Below the pieces are notes generated by a model. It ran no database searches. It worked only from the letters and a program-made list of their open reading frames with translations, and was not told the DNA's origin. Positions 20,509-29,743 of a stretch of DNA of 64,000 bases are shown piece after piece. The translations under genes were made by a program, and so were the position numbers. Numbering within the stretch: the stretch's first letter is position 1; the number at the start of each line of letters is the position of its first letter. Origin of the DNA: Plumapathes pennacea (taxonomy: Eukaryota; Cnidaria; Anthozoa; Antipatharia; Myriopathidae); contig OZ038462.1 of NCBI GenBank assembly GCA_964036295.1, positions 16,497,264 through 16,561,263 of the forward strand, written 5' to 3'.

Positions 20509-21539
20509 GGACCATCCTCGTCCTCCCCGTCACTCGACTCTGCAGAGTCCGGTCCTCCTGTAACCTCCGCAACCACCTCGTTTGCCAGTTCCCCTGCCTG
20601 GTCCTCCTCAGTGTGGTCTTGTATCATGTCCTCTTGAGGTGTTTTGTCTTCGACCAATGGAGATGTGCTAGTAGTGTCCTCCGGCACATCCCTCATTATC
20701 TCTCTGCTGGGCCCATCTTCTTCATCTGAACTTTCGGGATTTGTCCGAGCTCTCACTGGTGGTTTTACTAATTCGTTCTTCTGAAGTGTCCTCTTTGGGC
20801 GGTCTGGGGGTTCATATGGTTCAAGTGCGTCGCAGGGCAACATGAGATTCCGGTGTAACACCTTGACTTTGCCATCAGTATTCTCTGGCCTAACTTTGTA
20901 GACGGGGCTATTGTCTCCCATCCGTTCCACTACGAGGTAGGTCACTGGTTCCCAATGGGCGCGTAACTTCCCCGGTCCTCCTTGTTCAGTGAAATTCCGT
21001 ATCAGGACTCGACTGCCTGGTTGAAGGACTGCACCTGATGCCTTCCTGTCAAAGTAGGATTTACTCCGTCCTGCTGTCTTCTGGGCATTGCTGGCAGCCA
21101 CACTGTAGGCCTGTCTCATGTCAGTCTGCCATTTCTGTACGTAATCCTGATAGCTCCCGAACTGTTGTTCTGGTGTTAAGTCAAACAACAAGTCAATTGG
21201 AAGTCATGGTGTTTGACCAAATAGCAAGTAAAAGGGGGTGTATCCTGTCATCTCATGCCTTGTACAATTGTAGGCATGAATCATCTTGTTGAGGGATTCG
21301 TCCCATCTTGACTTCTTGGTCTCTGGCAGTGTTTTGAGCATGGATAACAGTGGGCGGTTCATTCTCTCCATCTGGCCATTCCCCTGGGGGTGGTAGGGGG
21401 TGGTCCGGGACTTGGTTACTCCAGTTAATGTTTGCAGCTGGCGGAAGAGGTGATTTTCAAATTCACCCCCTTGGTCATGATAGATCCGGGATGGGAAACC
21501 AAACCGGGGAATGTAATCATTGAAGATCTTTTCAGCCAC
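20509..21539 (-). pseudogene. gypsy 2 integrase core (second half) and C-terminal tail
   Basis: The upstream frame shows [18 protein letters not shown] (second catalytic Asp), [17 protein letters not shown] (catalytic Glu) and [18 protein letters not shown] frame change near 21,195 leads into DLTPEQQFGSYQDYVQKW, then FDRKASGAVLQPGSRVLIRN and GKLRAHWEPVTYLVVER, a GPY/F-like module. A long Asp/Glu/Ser-rich tail ends in EDEDG. Beyond about 20,509 the open frame continues only because it reads the antisense of the integrase-core gene. The tail likely sets target preference in the family. Confidence 0.8.
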
Positions 21540-21542
21540 GGT

Positions 21543-22282
21543 TCACGCTGATTTGTTCCCAGTTGGATAAGCCTGCGCAAATCGGGTAAAGTGGTCCACC
21601 ACTAATAAGATGTACTCAAATCCCCGCTTGCTTTTTTCCAGGTGCAGGAAGTTGATAGCAACCATCTGAAAGGGGGCTGTTGTAGTGATTGGAGTCATGG
21701 GTGCTCGTGTATTAATTGGAGGCTTCTGTTGAATACACCTGCACTTCTTGGTGATGAAATGTTCAATGTCTTCCTGCATGTGGGGCCAATAAAATTGAGA
21801 CTGGGCTAAATCAACAACTCTGTCGCAGCCAAGGTGGCCCATCTCTGTATGAAGTTCCCGATATACCATTGCTCTGGGAGTACTAGTTGTGATCTAGTCT
21901 TGGTCTGTCGCCACATGACCCTGTCCCGGTGAACATGGAGCTTGTTCCACTCTTGTACCAAGGCGGTCACTGCTCGACTCTTGCCTCTGTGTTCTTGGGT
22001 ACTGGGTCGGTGTCCTCTGTTCTTGTACATCAGAAGCTGAGAAATTGCCTGATCCTCTTGTTGTGTTGCTCGTACCTCATCCGGGGTGAGTTGTTTGAGG
22101 CACAGTTCTGAAACTACAGGTTCTGGATTTGGAGTACATGTGGCTGTTACCACTGTGATCCATGGGATAGTACCCCTCTGCGCTGTCACTGCTTGGATGG
22201 TCACTGCCATGGTGTCCCTGTTAACCTCTGAGGTGTATTCCGTTGGGTCCAAAGGTATCCTGGAGAGGACATCTGCATCCAT
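21543..22282 (-). pseudogene. gypsy 2 spacer, integrase zinc module and first catalytic block
   Basis: Two frames overlap. The upstream one (21,806-22,282) begins MDADVLSRIP, the RNase H exit motif, then a linker. The downstream one holds [32 protein letters not shown] and [10 protein letters not shown] (HHCC zinc module), then [14 protein letters not shown] and [18 protein letters not shown]. The first catalytic position is Asn (AINF) where gypsy integrases have Asp, so strand transfer should be lost. A stop separates this from the downstream core at 21,540. Confidence 0.75.
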
Positions 22283-22978
22283 GTTTGTTTTCCCTGGGAG
22301 TACTTGATCGTGAAGTTGAAATCAGCCAGCTCAGCAGCCCACCGATGTCCTGAGGCATTCAGTTTAGCAGATGTCAGGACATAGGTTAGTGGATTGTTGT
22401 TAGTGTATACCACAAATGATGGAGTGTAATACAAGTAGTCCCGAAACTTTTTGGTTACAGCTTACTTGAGGGCAAGGAATTCCAATTTTCCGGCATGAAG
22501 GTGGTAATTCTTCTCGGCTGGTGTTAGGGTTCTGGAAGCGTAGCCCAGGACCCTCAGTTCTCCACCCTGTTCTTGATATAGGACTGCACCCAGGCCGTCC
22601 TGTGAGGCATCTGTGTGGAGTATGAATGGGCACTCAAAGTCTGGGTATGCCATTACAGGTAGTTGTGTCAGCAAGTCGAGTAGTGATTCCACATCGTGCC
22701 TGGTGGTGGTTTGTCCACGTGATGGCCTGGCTGTTGGCCAACTGTCCCCTGTGCTGTCTTTTTTTACCTCTGGAATTGGAGGTGAGGTTACTCTTTTCCC
22801 CACCTTTCGTTTGGCCTGGTGTAGATAGCAAATCATACAGTGGTTTGGCAACGCGGGAGAAATCCTTGATGTATTGCCTGTAGTAGCCAATGAATCCTAG
22901 AAGCTTCCGAAGCTCACCCACTGTGCTGGGTCTCTTGTCCTTAAGAGTGTGAACTGCTGTGGTATCTGCTGGATCCAT
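22201..22978 (-). pseudogene. gypsy 2 RNase H domain
   Basis: Frames in this stretch carry ELRKLLGFIGYYRQYIKDF (RT connection), FILHTDASQDGLGAVLYQEQ (first catalytic Asp intact), LRVLGYASRTLTPAEKNYH, KLEFLALK (Glu motif) and FVVYTNNNPLTYVLTSAKLN (third motif, where D-N-N is read TNNN). At least three frame changes fall at about 22,640, 22,460 and 22,420. The order and spacing are those of a gypsy RNase H. It is not functional as sequenced. Confidence 0.75.
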
Positions 22979-23638
22979 GGTGTACCCATCCGCTGATACA
23001 ATACGACCAAGATACCTGACTGTGCTTGAAGAGCTCGCACTTGGAGGGTTTTAGCTTAATGCCATTCTGCTGGAGGCGTCGAAGCACTTGTCTCAGGCTA
23101 GAGACATGTTCCTCGAATGTCTGGCTATACACAAGCACATCATCAAGGTATGGAATGCACATCCTGTCCCGCAGTCCCTCCAGACACTCCTCCATGCAAC
23201 GCTGAAATGCAGCCGGAGTGTTCATGAGGCCAAATGGGATCCGCTTCCATTGGTACAGCCCCCAGGGAGTGATGAATGCAGTTAAAGGGCGACTCTTTTC
23301 AGACATAAATCCCTGATGGTAGGCTTTGCCTTGGTGCAGGGTTGAGAACCACGAGTTCCCTCCTAGTCCATTGAGGATGTCTTGCACCCGTGGGATTGGC
23401 TGGCGGTCTGGGTGTGTCTTCTTTTTTAAGGCTCGATAGTCAATGCACAACCTTAGGCTCCCATCTTTCTTTCTCACACATACCATAGGTGACGAGTATG
23501 CAGATCGGGACTTGGTCACCCAATTTCGGTTAATTAGGTCCTCCAGGTACTCCTTAACTTCCCCATACAGTGGCCTTGGTATGGAGTTGTATGCCCTCTG
23601 CACAGGTTGTTCATCTTTCAGCTTAATGTTTAGCTCTA
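22941..23638 (-). pseudogene. gypsy 2 reverse transcriptase
   Basis: Downstream of the insertion the frame runs [87 protein letters not shown] and [17 protein letters not shown]. The YLDD catalytic box is intact. One palm position (normally a D in F-T-LD) reads FSTLHQG, with His for the first catalytic Asp. The first few residues of this domain lie on the far side of the composite insertion, ending GDDIGCVEH at 25,900. The domain copies RNA to cDNA; this copy is interrupted by 2.25 kb. Confidence 0.85.
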
Positions 23639-23891
23639 CAATCCTGGCCAAAAGTATGTGGGACACCCTGAAAAAATGCTATGTTTTCACCACCACTCCT
23701 TGTTGAACAACGAAAGCGGCTCCTGTTTCCGAAACTTAGTCCTCCCCCTCCCCCCATACAATGTTGCTTAAAGGGAGTGCACTTTGAGCACATTCATTCA
23801 ACATTGCAAGGGGGGAGGGGGACGGGAAGAGGGAAAATGTCATAATTTTTAGATAAAAGGCCAAGTGTCCCACGACTTTTGGCCAGGATTG
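23639..23891. mobile_element. Tc1/mariner-like MITE, left copy
   Basis: 253 bp starting CAATCCTGGCCAAAAGT and ending with the inverse ACTTTTGGCCAGGATTG. CA-TC-TGGCCAAAAGT resembles Tc1-type terminal repeats. It is preceded by TA (23,637-23,638). Internally it has a G/C-run pair (CCCCCTCCCCCC and GGGGGGAGGGGG) that could fold. It is nearly identical and in the same orientation as the copy at 25,637. Confidence 0.9.
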
Positions 23892-24172
23892 TCTCTATGA
23901 TGCGAGTTAATTAAAAATGTCCATAACTTCTACAGGATTTGATGCATTGTAGCCAAATTTGGATGAGTAAATTTTATAAACGCTGTGCATGTATTTTTGA
24001 TATATTTACTGAGAAATAATTAGTTTAGCGCGAGTTTCCAGTGATATAAGGGGGTCAATAGGGGTTAATTTAAGAAAAATATTGTAAATTGGCGCGAAAA
24101 TTGAGTAGGCGGAGATAAATCTTCCTGAATGACTTCAGATGGAGTCCCACTATCATTGCTTGGACCGATCTT

Positions 24173-24595
24173 TTGCAGGCGTTGGAGGGCGACACTGTGC
24201 ATTTGCCAGCGCCCAAGAACTTTTGTAAGCGACACATTGAACTGAGCAGCGACACGCTATTCTTTGCTACAGCAGACGCTCCGCCTGTCCTGATAAAAGG
24301 CGGATGCATCGATTGTGTTAATAGTGAAATGATGGACGTGAGGTGGCAATTCTTTAACCTCTGGAAACAAATTCCTCAGTGCAAGCAGCTTCGCATTCGT
24401 GTGGCCATTGTTTCGCAGTGCTTGTATTGCAACACAGCGAAACATGAAACCGGATGCATGACGTCAATGTGCCGAGTACTGACATCAATTCTCATCAATT
24501 CTCACCGGGAAAAGTTCGATTTTTTGAAAGTAAAGGAAATTGTACCTCTTGATATTGCACACAATGACTTATCGTTTATATTTCCTATATTCTAA
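24173..24595 (+). pseudogene. C-terminal fragment of an uncharacterised ATPase- or transposase-like protein
   Basis: The frame reads LEGDTVHLPAPKNFCKRHIE, LSSDTLFFATADAPPVLIKG, GCIDCVNSEMMDVRWQFFNL and WKQIPQ, then a Cys-rich end (SQCLYCNTAKHETGC). I recall an EG--V-LPAPKN...T--FATADAP...GG-ID--N--MMD-RW--F block at the end of a repeated protein family in cnidarian genomes, possibly a superfamily-3 or AAA-like ATPase, but I cannot name it safely. It is the only coding block inside the inner element and could be the remains of its transposition protein. N-terminal parts are missing. Confidence 0.4.
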
Positions 24596-24631
24596 GTGAT
24601 ATTTATCGTTCAAACATGCCATTTTGATGTG

Positions 24632-24719
24632 TTTTCAACAGTTCTCACCCACGTACAGCTATAAGATTATAAATAGATTCTGATTTTTATTGACGGTCAA
24701 GGTGAGAACTGTTGAAAAT
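24632..24719. repeat. 18-bp inverted repeat with ~52-bp loop
   Basis: TTTTCAACAGTTCTCACC and GGTGAGAACTGTTGAAAA are exact inverses. A related half-site (CATCAATTCTCACC) lies about 145 bp upstream. It could be a very short foldback element or a hairpin downstream of the coding fragment. Confidence 0.7.
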
Positions 24720-25636
24720 CATGGTTCGGCTGGTCAGATATACCGGCCAGTATGATATGTTATTGTATCTACAGTGGGCAAAGTAGTTTGAACGTTCTTT
24801 TCTGAGGAAGTGCTGTAAAATCCGATTTATTTGCGTATTTGTTACTGAGAATTGACGTTATTGTGGCCGAGTATTGTCACGGCATGAACTCGGACGTCAC
24901 TCAAAGTACACATGTCACGTGTATCATGTAAGATTATACTAGTAGCTTTACTTCTTGTCGCTAGGAGATAGGTATCTGTATCACTTACAAATTTTGAATA
25001 GAAAATTGTTTATTGTTGCCGCGGCATGACGTCACCAGTCTGTCGAGCTGCAGACATTTGCTCTTAGTGTGCGTTGCCCGGTGCGAAAAACCCAGCAATG
25101 CTTGAAACAAAAAAAAAAAGCCAATTGGATTAATGCTGGGAAACACTCCCCGATCGAAATGCAAACGCACAAGCCCGGGGAATAGGGCTGAAACAGAAAC
25201 GCCACTATGATAACCAGCGAGACGCACTGTCACACAGTCGGCCACAGAGGACATGATCATAAGGTCAGCACCCTCTGCTCCGTGGAAATTGTTTCTTTTC
25301 CCATGTGAATCGCTGTTTTTCTTTTAATTTCGACGTCCGAGTATCGTAAAATAAACGATTAATCGACTTGAAGGTTTTAACCTCAGTTTTTAGTCGTTAA
25401 AACCGGCATTTAATTGTGACCGTTCAATTTTCAATTTTCACCCTGTCACAATCATATTCCTCAGCACATACAATACGAGCACGTCATTCACTAAAATGTT
25501 CCAACTGTTTTTTAATTAGGCAAATTTGGTTCAAATACATACACAAGATCACAAACAACAACTATTTCAAGTTTGGCATCAATACATCAAATCCTCTAGA
25601 AGTTATGGACATTTTTAGTATAACTCGCGTTATAGA

Positions 25637-25889
25637 CAATCCTGGCCAAAAGTATGTGGGACACTCTGAAAAAATGCTATGTTTTCACCACCACTCCTTG
25701 TTGAACAACGAAAGCGGCTCCTGTTTCCGAAACTTAGTCCTCCCCCTCCCCCCATACAATGTTGCTTAAAGGGAGTGCACTTTGAGCACATTCATTCAAC
25801 ATTGCAAGGGGGGAGGGGGACGGGAAGAGGGAAAATGTCATAATTTTTAGATAAAAGGCCAAGTGTCCCACGACTTTTGGCCAGAATTG
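25637..25889. mobile_element. Tc1/mariner-like MITE, right copy
   Basis: 253 bp, same orientation and length as the left copy, with only a few differences (for example ACACTC for ACACCC near its start and AGAATTG for AGGATTG at its end). Followed by TA at 25,890-25,891. Confidence 0.9.
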
Positions 25890-25891
25890 TA

Positions 25892-26715
25892 GGTGTTCAA
25901 CACACCCAATGTCATCCCCATCTCGTGCAAAGGCACCAGCTTCTTCTCTTAAGAGTTCTCTCACCATGACTCTTTGTTCTTCGGTCTCCAAGTGGCTTAC
26001 ATCCACTGGGGGCTCCCAGTCTTCTCGCTTGTCTGGTGTCTGGGCTTCCTTTGATTTCTCTGGCTGAGTATCGCTCTGGGTCTGAGGCTCTGAAACAGGA
26101 ACAGGTATAATTGACTTTACCAGGTGGAGCTGGCCAAGTTCCGTTTTCCTGTGAAGGGTTATGTCCCTGTTTGTCCTGTTGCTGACTGTGATGGTCACAT
26201 GACCAAAGAAGGGAGAAATCCTGCTCAGTTCCTCACGTACCTCTAACCCCTCTGGGTTAGAGGTACGTCCTTGGGTTCGAACACTACTGGTGTATCTTCT
26301 CTGACCACTCCCAAGCTTGCTCTGCATTTTAGTCTCGATGTTCCACCCTTTGGAATAGTGACATATACTTTCCCATCCTCACAGTTTCTATATCTGCTTC
26401 CTGTGTCCTACTTTGGATGAGGTTTATCAGAGGTTTTACCTTGGCCCTGTCTACTGATGGGAACGCTTTCTGCAGTTTCTCATGGCCCACCAGTGTGGGT
26501 GGTAGATTATGAGCTTTTAACACCTCTTCTATCACATTGAATCCAATGATGGGGTATTCTTGCTCGTTCTGTCCTACTAGCATTGGTACTCTTATTCCTT
26601 CTGACTCATCATTCTCCATACCTGGAAGATTGAACTTGACATCAATCCACCCAACATAGGGAATGTCTGTGCCATTCATGGCTTCAAGGTTTAATTCCTT
26701 TTCTTCCCCCAACAA
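25892..26715 (-). pseudogene. gypsy 2 pol linker between protease and RT
   Basis: Two frames: 26,329-26,715 reads DIPYVGWIDVKFNLP, IRVPMLVGQ and YPIIGFNVIEEVL (the flap and C-terminal half of the protease). 25,892-26,327 reads ISPFFGHVTITVSNRTNRDI, TLHRKTELGQLHLV and then a Pro/Glu-rich linker with ETEEQRVMVRELLREEAGAF before GDDIGCVEH. The N-R-T---I-L---T-LG block matches gypsy linkers. A frameshift lies at about 26,330. Confidence 0.7.
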
Positions 26716-26760
26716 TTCTCCAATGTTTCTTATCCTTTCGCAGGGGAGGTGGGTTTCCTG

Positions 26761-27111
26761 CTAAGTCTTAGATACTACACTCACTTGAGCACCGGTGTCC
26801 CATAAGGCTTTAGTTTCTTCCCCTTGAATAGCGCAATTTACTATACATTTCTCTCCAACCAATTTCGTGAGTTTTCCTTGTTGTCTGGGGGTCAGATGGT
26901 AGGCAAACATATTCTTCACCTGCGGTCCTTTTCTGTTCCTCCAGCTTGTGGATTGTCTTGCACAATTTCGGTGGACAACCCAGTGTTCCTTCTGGCACCC
27001 CTGAGAACAATATCTACTCGCTTTGCAGGAACTACACTGGTTAAATGGTACAGCCTCTTCCTTTCTTCCACAGTTCACACAAAGAGGGGACAGTTCTTTA
27101 TGTGTGGTCAC
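26761..27111 (-). pseudogene. gypsy 2 MYND-type zinc finger fused to protease start
   Basis: The frame starts MTTHKELSPLCVNCGRKEEA, then FNQCSSCKASRYCSQGCQKE and HWVVHRNCAR. The spacing C-x2-C...C-x2-C...YC-x3-CQ--HW--H---C is a MYND finger, a protein-interaction module of chromatin and signalling proteins. It is followed by a linker and ALWDTGAQVSVVS, the protease active site (DTGA). So the finger sits between the gag knuckle and the protease in one reading. Most gypsy elements have no MYND finger. Whether it is captured host sequence or a lineage feature needs a search. The frame is open over 116 codons. Confidence 0.85.
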
Positions 27112-27596
27112 ACCCTGTCCCGTGGGTGTGACCTCTGGTCATTTCCCGGCCCTTCCTTCTGGGGTGGCTGATTCCTTGGTGTTCTGCAGTGTTGACTGTA
27201 ATGGCCGCTCCCTCCACCCTTGAAGCAATGGAAGCAGTCATCCTGTCCCCGCTGTTGGCAAGTTCGGCAGCCCCGTATCCATGTAGGCCTTCCCCATCTA
27301 CGCCTTTTCCTTTCTTCTCCGGTGTTATTGACTGTCTCTGTCACTGCTGCGATCTCTGCTTTGAGTTCTCTCACTTCCTTTAACAGTGTTTGCTCCATCA
27401 CTTTCTCTCCTGGTTCCTTTAGCTGGGCCGAGTTTAGTTTTGTCTTCGACTGCAACCCCAATTTCTGTTGACCCTCCGTTTCACTATTCACACTTGCATT
27501 CAGTTTCTCAAACAGTTCCTTGTCACTCAAGGTGGTATTTTGGAGGTGGGGCTTCATCTCACTTTTTACGTTATCACTCTGGAATCCTGTTAGCAC
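27108..27596 (-). pseudogene. gypsy 2 gag C-terminal region with zinc knuckle
   Basis: The frame carries a coiled, charged region (LKEVRELKAEIAAVTETVNN) and a basic patch (ERKRRRWGRPTWIRGC). C-x2-C motifs (CRTCQQRGQDDC and CFHCFKGGGSGHYSQHC) resemble an extended nucleocapsid knuckle, and a Pro-rich end follows. It precedes the MYND finger by a short frame overlap at 27,108-27,111. Capsid sequence upstream of 27,600 is not recognisable, so the element is 5'-truncated. Confidence 0.7.
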
Positions 27597-27610
27597 TCAA
27601 GTTTATTAAG

Positions 27611-28407
27611 GCCTGGGTCAACGAAAAAGACATCCCCCCAGCAGAGCTAAATTACATCACCTAGTTGCTACGTTACGACAGGATAATAGTATCACGTCGC
27701 GTGGGTTGTTAATGGCGGTCAGGTGAGAAGCGACGCAAAGAAAGAAAGTGGATCGATCTTCAACTTGTTAAAGGTAGAGTTGCATTAAAGGTGGGTACAT
27801 TACATTTTATGATATCAAGTCGTGTCATATCACTAAGATTGCACCCTCGTCCATCACTGCATCCATATAAATAATATATATTTATGGTTCTGTAGGAAAA
27901 TACAACAAACATGATAAAATAGAACACGTACCAGTAGTGAGTATGAAGAAAGCAATTGATAACCTGGCGATGGGAGCTCCCAGAAAGCATGAAGAACTGT
28001 ATTAGGAGCGCACAAGGTATGATATCGAGTCGTGTTGTAAAATCGTGAGGCTTAAACTACAGAATACCCCTGTCTGCTTTCTACAGCATTGAATTTTACA
28101 ACACGGCCCCATCAGCTGCAAGCTACAAGTACCTACCGTACATAATAATGTTGCTTTGTTTTAATAGTCGGAAATATAAGGATACTTTATTGAAAGTAAA
28201 CTATAAATTGTTTACAAATGTTGCGAATTTGGACCTCTAATAGTTTGGGTAATATATTTTACGGTCATAAACTGACCAATTGTATTTAATATACTAATTT
28301 TACGTTTAAGTATGACATTTGTTTGAAACTAAAACTAGACTGGCCTTGCCAGTGAGCTCGCGGCGTGAGTTGGGTCGAGACCAGAATATAAAATGGAAAG
28401 TAGGGGA
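27611..28407. other. Gene-free stretch upstream of gypsy 2
   Basis: No conserved coding blocks on either strand. The word ATGATATCRAGTCGTGT occurs at about 27,809 and 28,020, a small local repeat. No LTR pair is visible. Confidence 0.4.
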
Positions 28408-28525
28408 CAAGAGCGGAACTCCCAAGAGAGACTTCCAATTTCTCACCATAAAAATATCACACAGTATAGAGAACTTGGTTTTTGACACCTTGCTCTTTTG
28501 ACACCTTGATTAAACTAAAAATTAT
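28408..28525 (+). repeat. Dispersed repeat, copy 1
   Basis: ACTCCCAAGAGAG, TTTCTCACCATAAAAATATCA, GAGAACTTGG and ACACCTTGCT align in order with the repeat at 35,993. About 75% similarity over ~110 bp. Confidence 0.6.
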
Positions 28526-28674
28526 TATTAAAACACTCATACACTTGCTTCTTAAAGGTTGAGCGACCCTGCATCTTGAGAATGTGTGACATATCTTTTT
28601 ATGCACAATCGATTATGACAGTTTGACCTTGACTCATATTTCTAATCAGAGGCCACGATTAATCCAGCCTTCAC

Positions 28675-28896
28675 TTCACTACTTATGTGTTTTCTTTTGT
28701 TAACTCGAGAGATGTTTACAATATTATTGCGGTTTTGTTCACAGTGTGTTCAGTCCATTTGTGACTGGAAACTCAATCCTCAGAATTATTTCGGTGTATT
28801 TTTCATTTCTGGTATTTAATGAACATTGCAAAACAAAGACCACATGATCGAATGAAAGAAACACTTCAACAAGCAATGTACGATACGCAGAAGAAT
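28675..28896 (+). repeat. Direct duplication, copy 1 (internally deleted)
   Basis: Runs from CTTCACTACTTATGTGTTTT to CAATGTACGATACGCAGAAG. It matches 29,231-29,526 at about 95%, but lacks about 75 bp between the GTTAACTC and GAGAGATG words. Confidence 0.85.
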
Positions 28897-29230
28897 TTTA
28901 CGAGGCAACAGATGTCATCTACAGAGTAAAGCATAAAGTGTCATTGTTTTACGGCTAAAGCTCACCGTAGCTTTGGTTTCTGTTTTCGCCCTGTTATCTT
29001 CCCAAAAGTATTTTGTGTTGCCACAGAAAGTTTCGTCGGGACTAAATACTTATTGGTGACAGAGATATTTGCAATACCCCAGAAGTACCATCAAACATTT
29101 GTTTACGGCTATTCTCAAAGCTTGTGCGGTGAACGCGAACCAAAATCTTTTCCTAAAATCCAGTTTATCCGTGCACATTCCACAGAGCCAAATGGCGTTG
29201 AGTTTGAATGGGATGCAGTTTACTTTTTTG
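28897..29230. other. Spacer between the two duplicated blocks
   Basis: A short open frame (29,053-29,307 plus) spans it, but it has no recognisable family and ends in hydrophobic sequence. I do not call a gene. Confidence 0.4.
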
Positions 29231-29526
29231 CTTCACTACTTATGTGTTTTCTTTTATTAACTCAATACGGTTTTTCTATCAGGCTTTCGAGTATTTGTGC
29301 TCTGTAACAAATATAAAGTTGAAAGTGAGGAATGTCACACGAGAGATGTTTACAATATTATTGTGCTTTTGTTCAGTGTGTTCAGTCCATTTGTGACTGG
29401 AAACTCAATCCTCAGAATTATTTCGGTGTATTTTTCATTTCTGGTATTTAATGAACATTGCGAAACAAAGACTACATGATCGAATGAAAGAAACACTTCA
29501 ACAGGCAATGTACGATACGCAGAAGA
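29231..29526 (+). repeat. Direct duplication, copy 2
   Basis: Same start and end words as copy 1, about 295 bp, with the extra 75-bp middle. The last 145 bp (from TTCAGTCCATTTGTGACTGG to GATACGCAGAAGAA) differ at only a few positions. Confidence 0.85.
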
Positions 29527-29743
29527 ATCACCGTGTGCTGATTCTCGACCCACAAAAAGGAAAAAATAAATAAATAAAAATGTCCATTTTTAAGCTCGCT
29601 TAGGCCCCAGGCCCCCGCGAGCAATTACTTTACTATATTTTAAATATTTTACAGATGACCAAGAAGATACTTTCATGTGGGTGTTACTGCAATCCTATGG
29701 CTCGAAAGGAGTAAGCAAACCACAAGACTGACCAAAAACCAGG

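Larger units (their letters stand above)
23892..25636. mobile_element. Inner element with ~70-bp inverted repeats
   Basis: The left inner edge reads ATGCGAGTTAATTAAAAATG then TCCATAACTTCTACAGGATT and TGATG. The right inner edge read in reverse gives ACGCGAGTTATACTAAAAAT then GTCCATAACTTCTAGAGGAT and TTGATG. The arms are about 85% alike over 70 bp. They border directly on the MITE copies, whose own TIRs extend the inverted symmetry. It may be a separate DNA transposon captured between MITEs. Confidence 0.55.
23639..25889. mobile_element. Composite insertion: two direct MITE copies around a 1.75-kb segment
   Basis: The outer edges are flanked by TA on both sides (23,637-23,638 and 25,890-25,891). 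The gypsy 2 pol reading resumes in frame if the segment plus one TA is skipped (VEH on one side, LELNIK on the other). The inner junctions lack TA. This is what a single transposition event by the outermost ends would leave. The inner segment has its own inverted-repeat ends and one coding fragment. Confidence 0.8.
20509..27610 (-). mobile_element. Ty3/gypsy retrotransposon (gypsy 2) with MYND finger, split by a composite insertion
   Basis: Minus-strand order: gag with a CCHC-like knuckle (27.1-27.6 kb), MYND finger plus protease (26.8-27.1), linker (25.9-26.7), RT (22.9-23.6), RNase H (22.4-22.9), integrase (21.2-22.2) and an acidic C-terminal tail (20.5-21.2). The pol reading is cut cleanly by the TA-flanked insertion 23,639-25,889. 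No LTR is recognisable at either end. The 3' end meets integrase-core DNA at about 20,509, so the element is truncated or inserted without its LTR. Frameshifts are frequent but less severe than in gypsy 1. Confidence 0.85.

Noticed and set aside
28675..29526. Duplicated blocks considered as an LTR pair of a tiny retroelement
   Set aside because: No TG...CA ends, no primer-binding site or polypurine tract, and only 334 bp of non-coding spacer.
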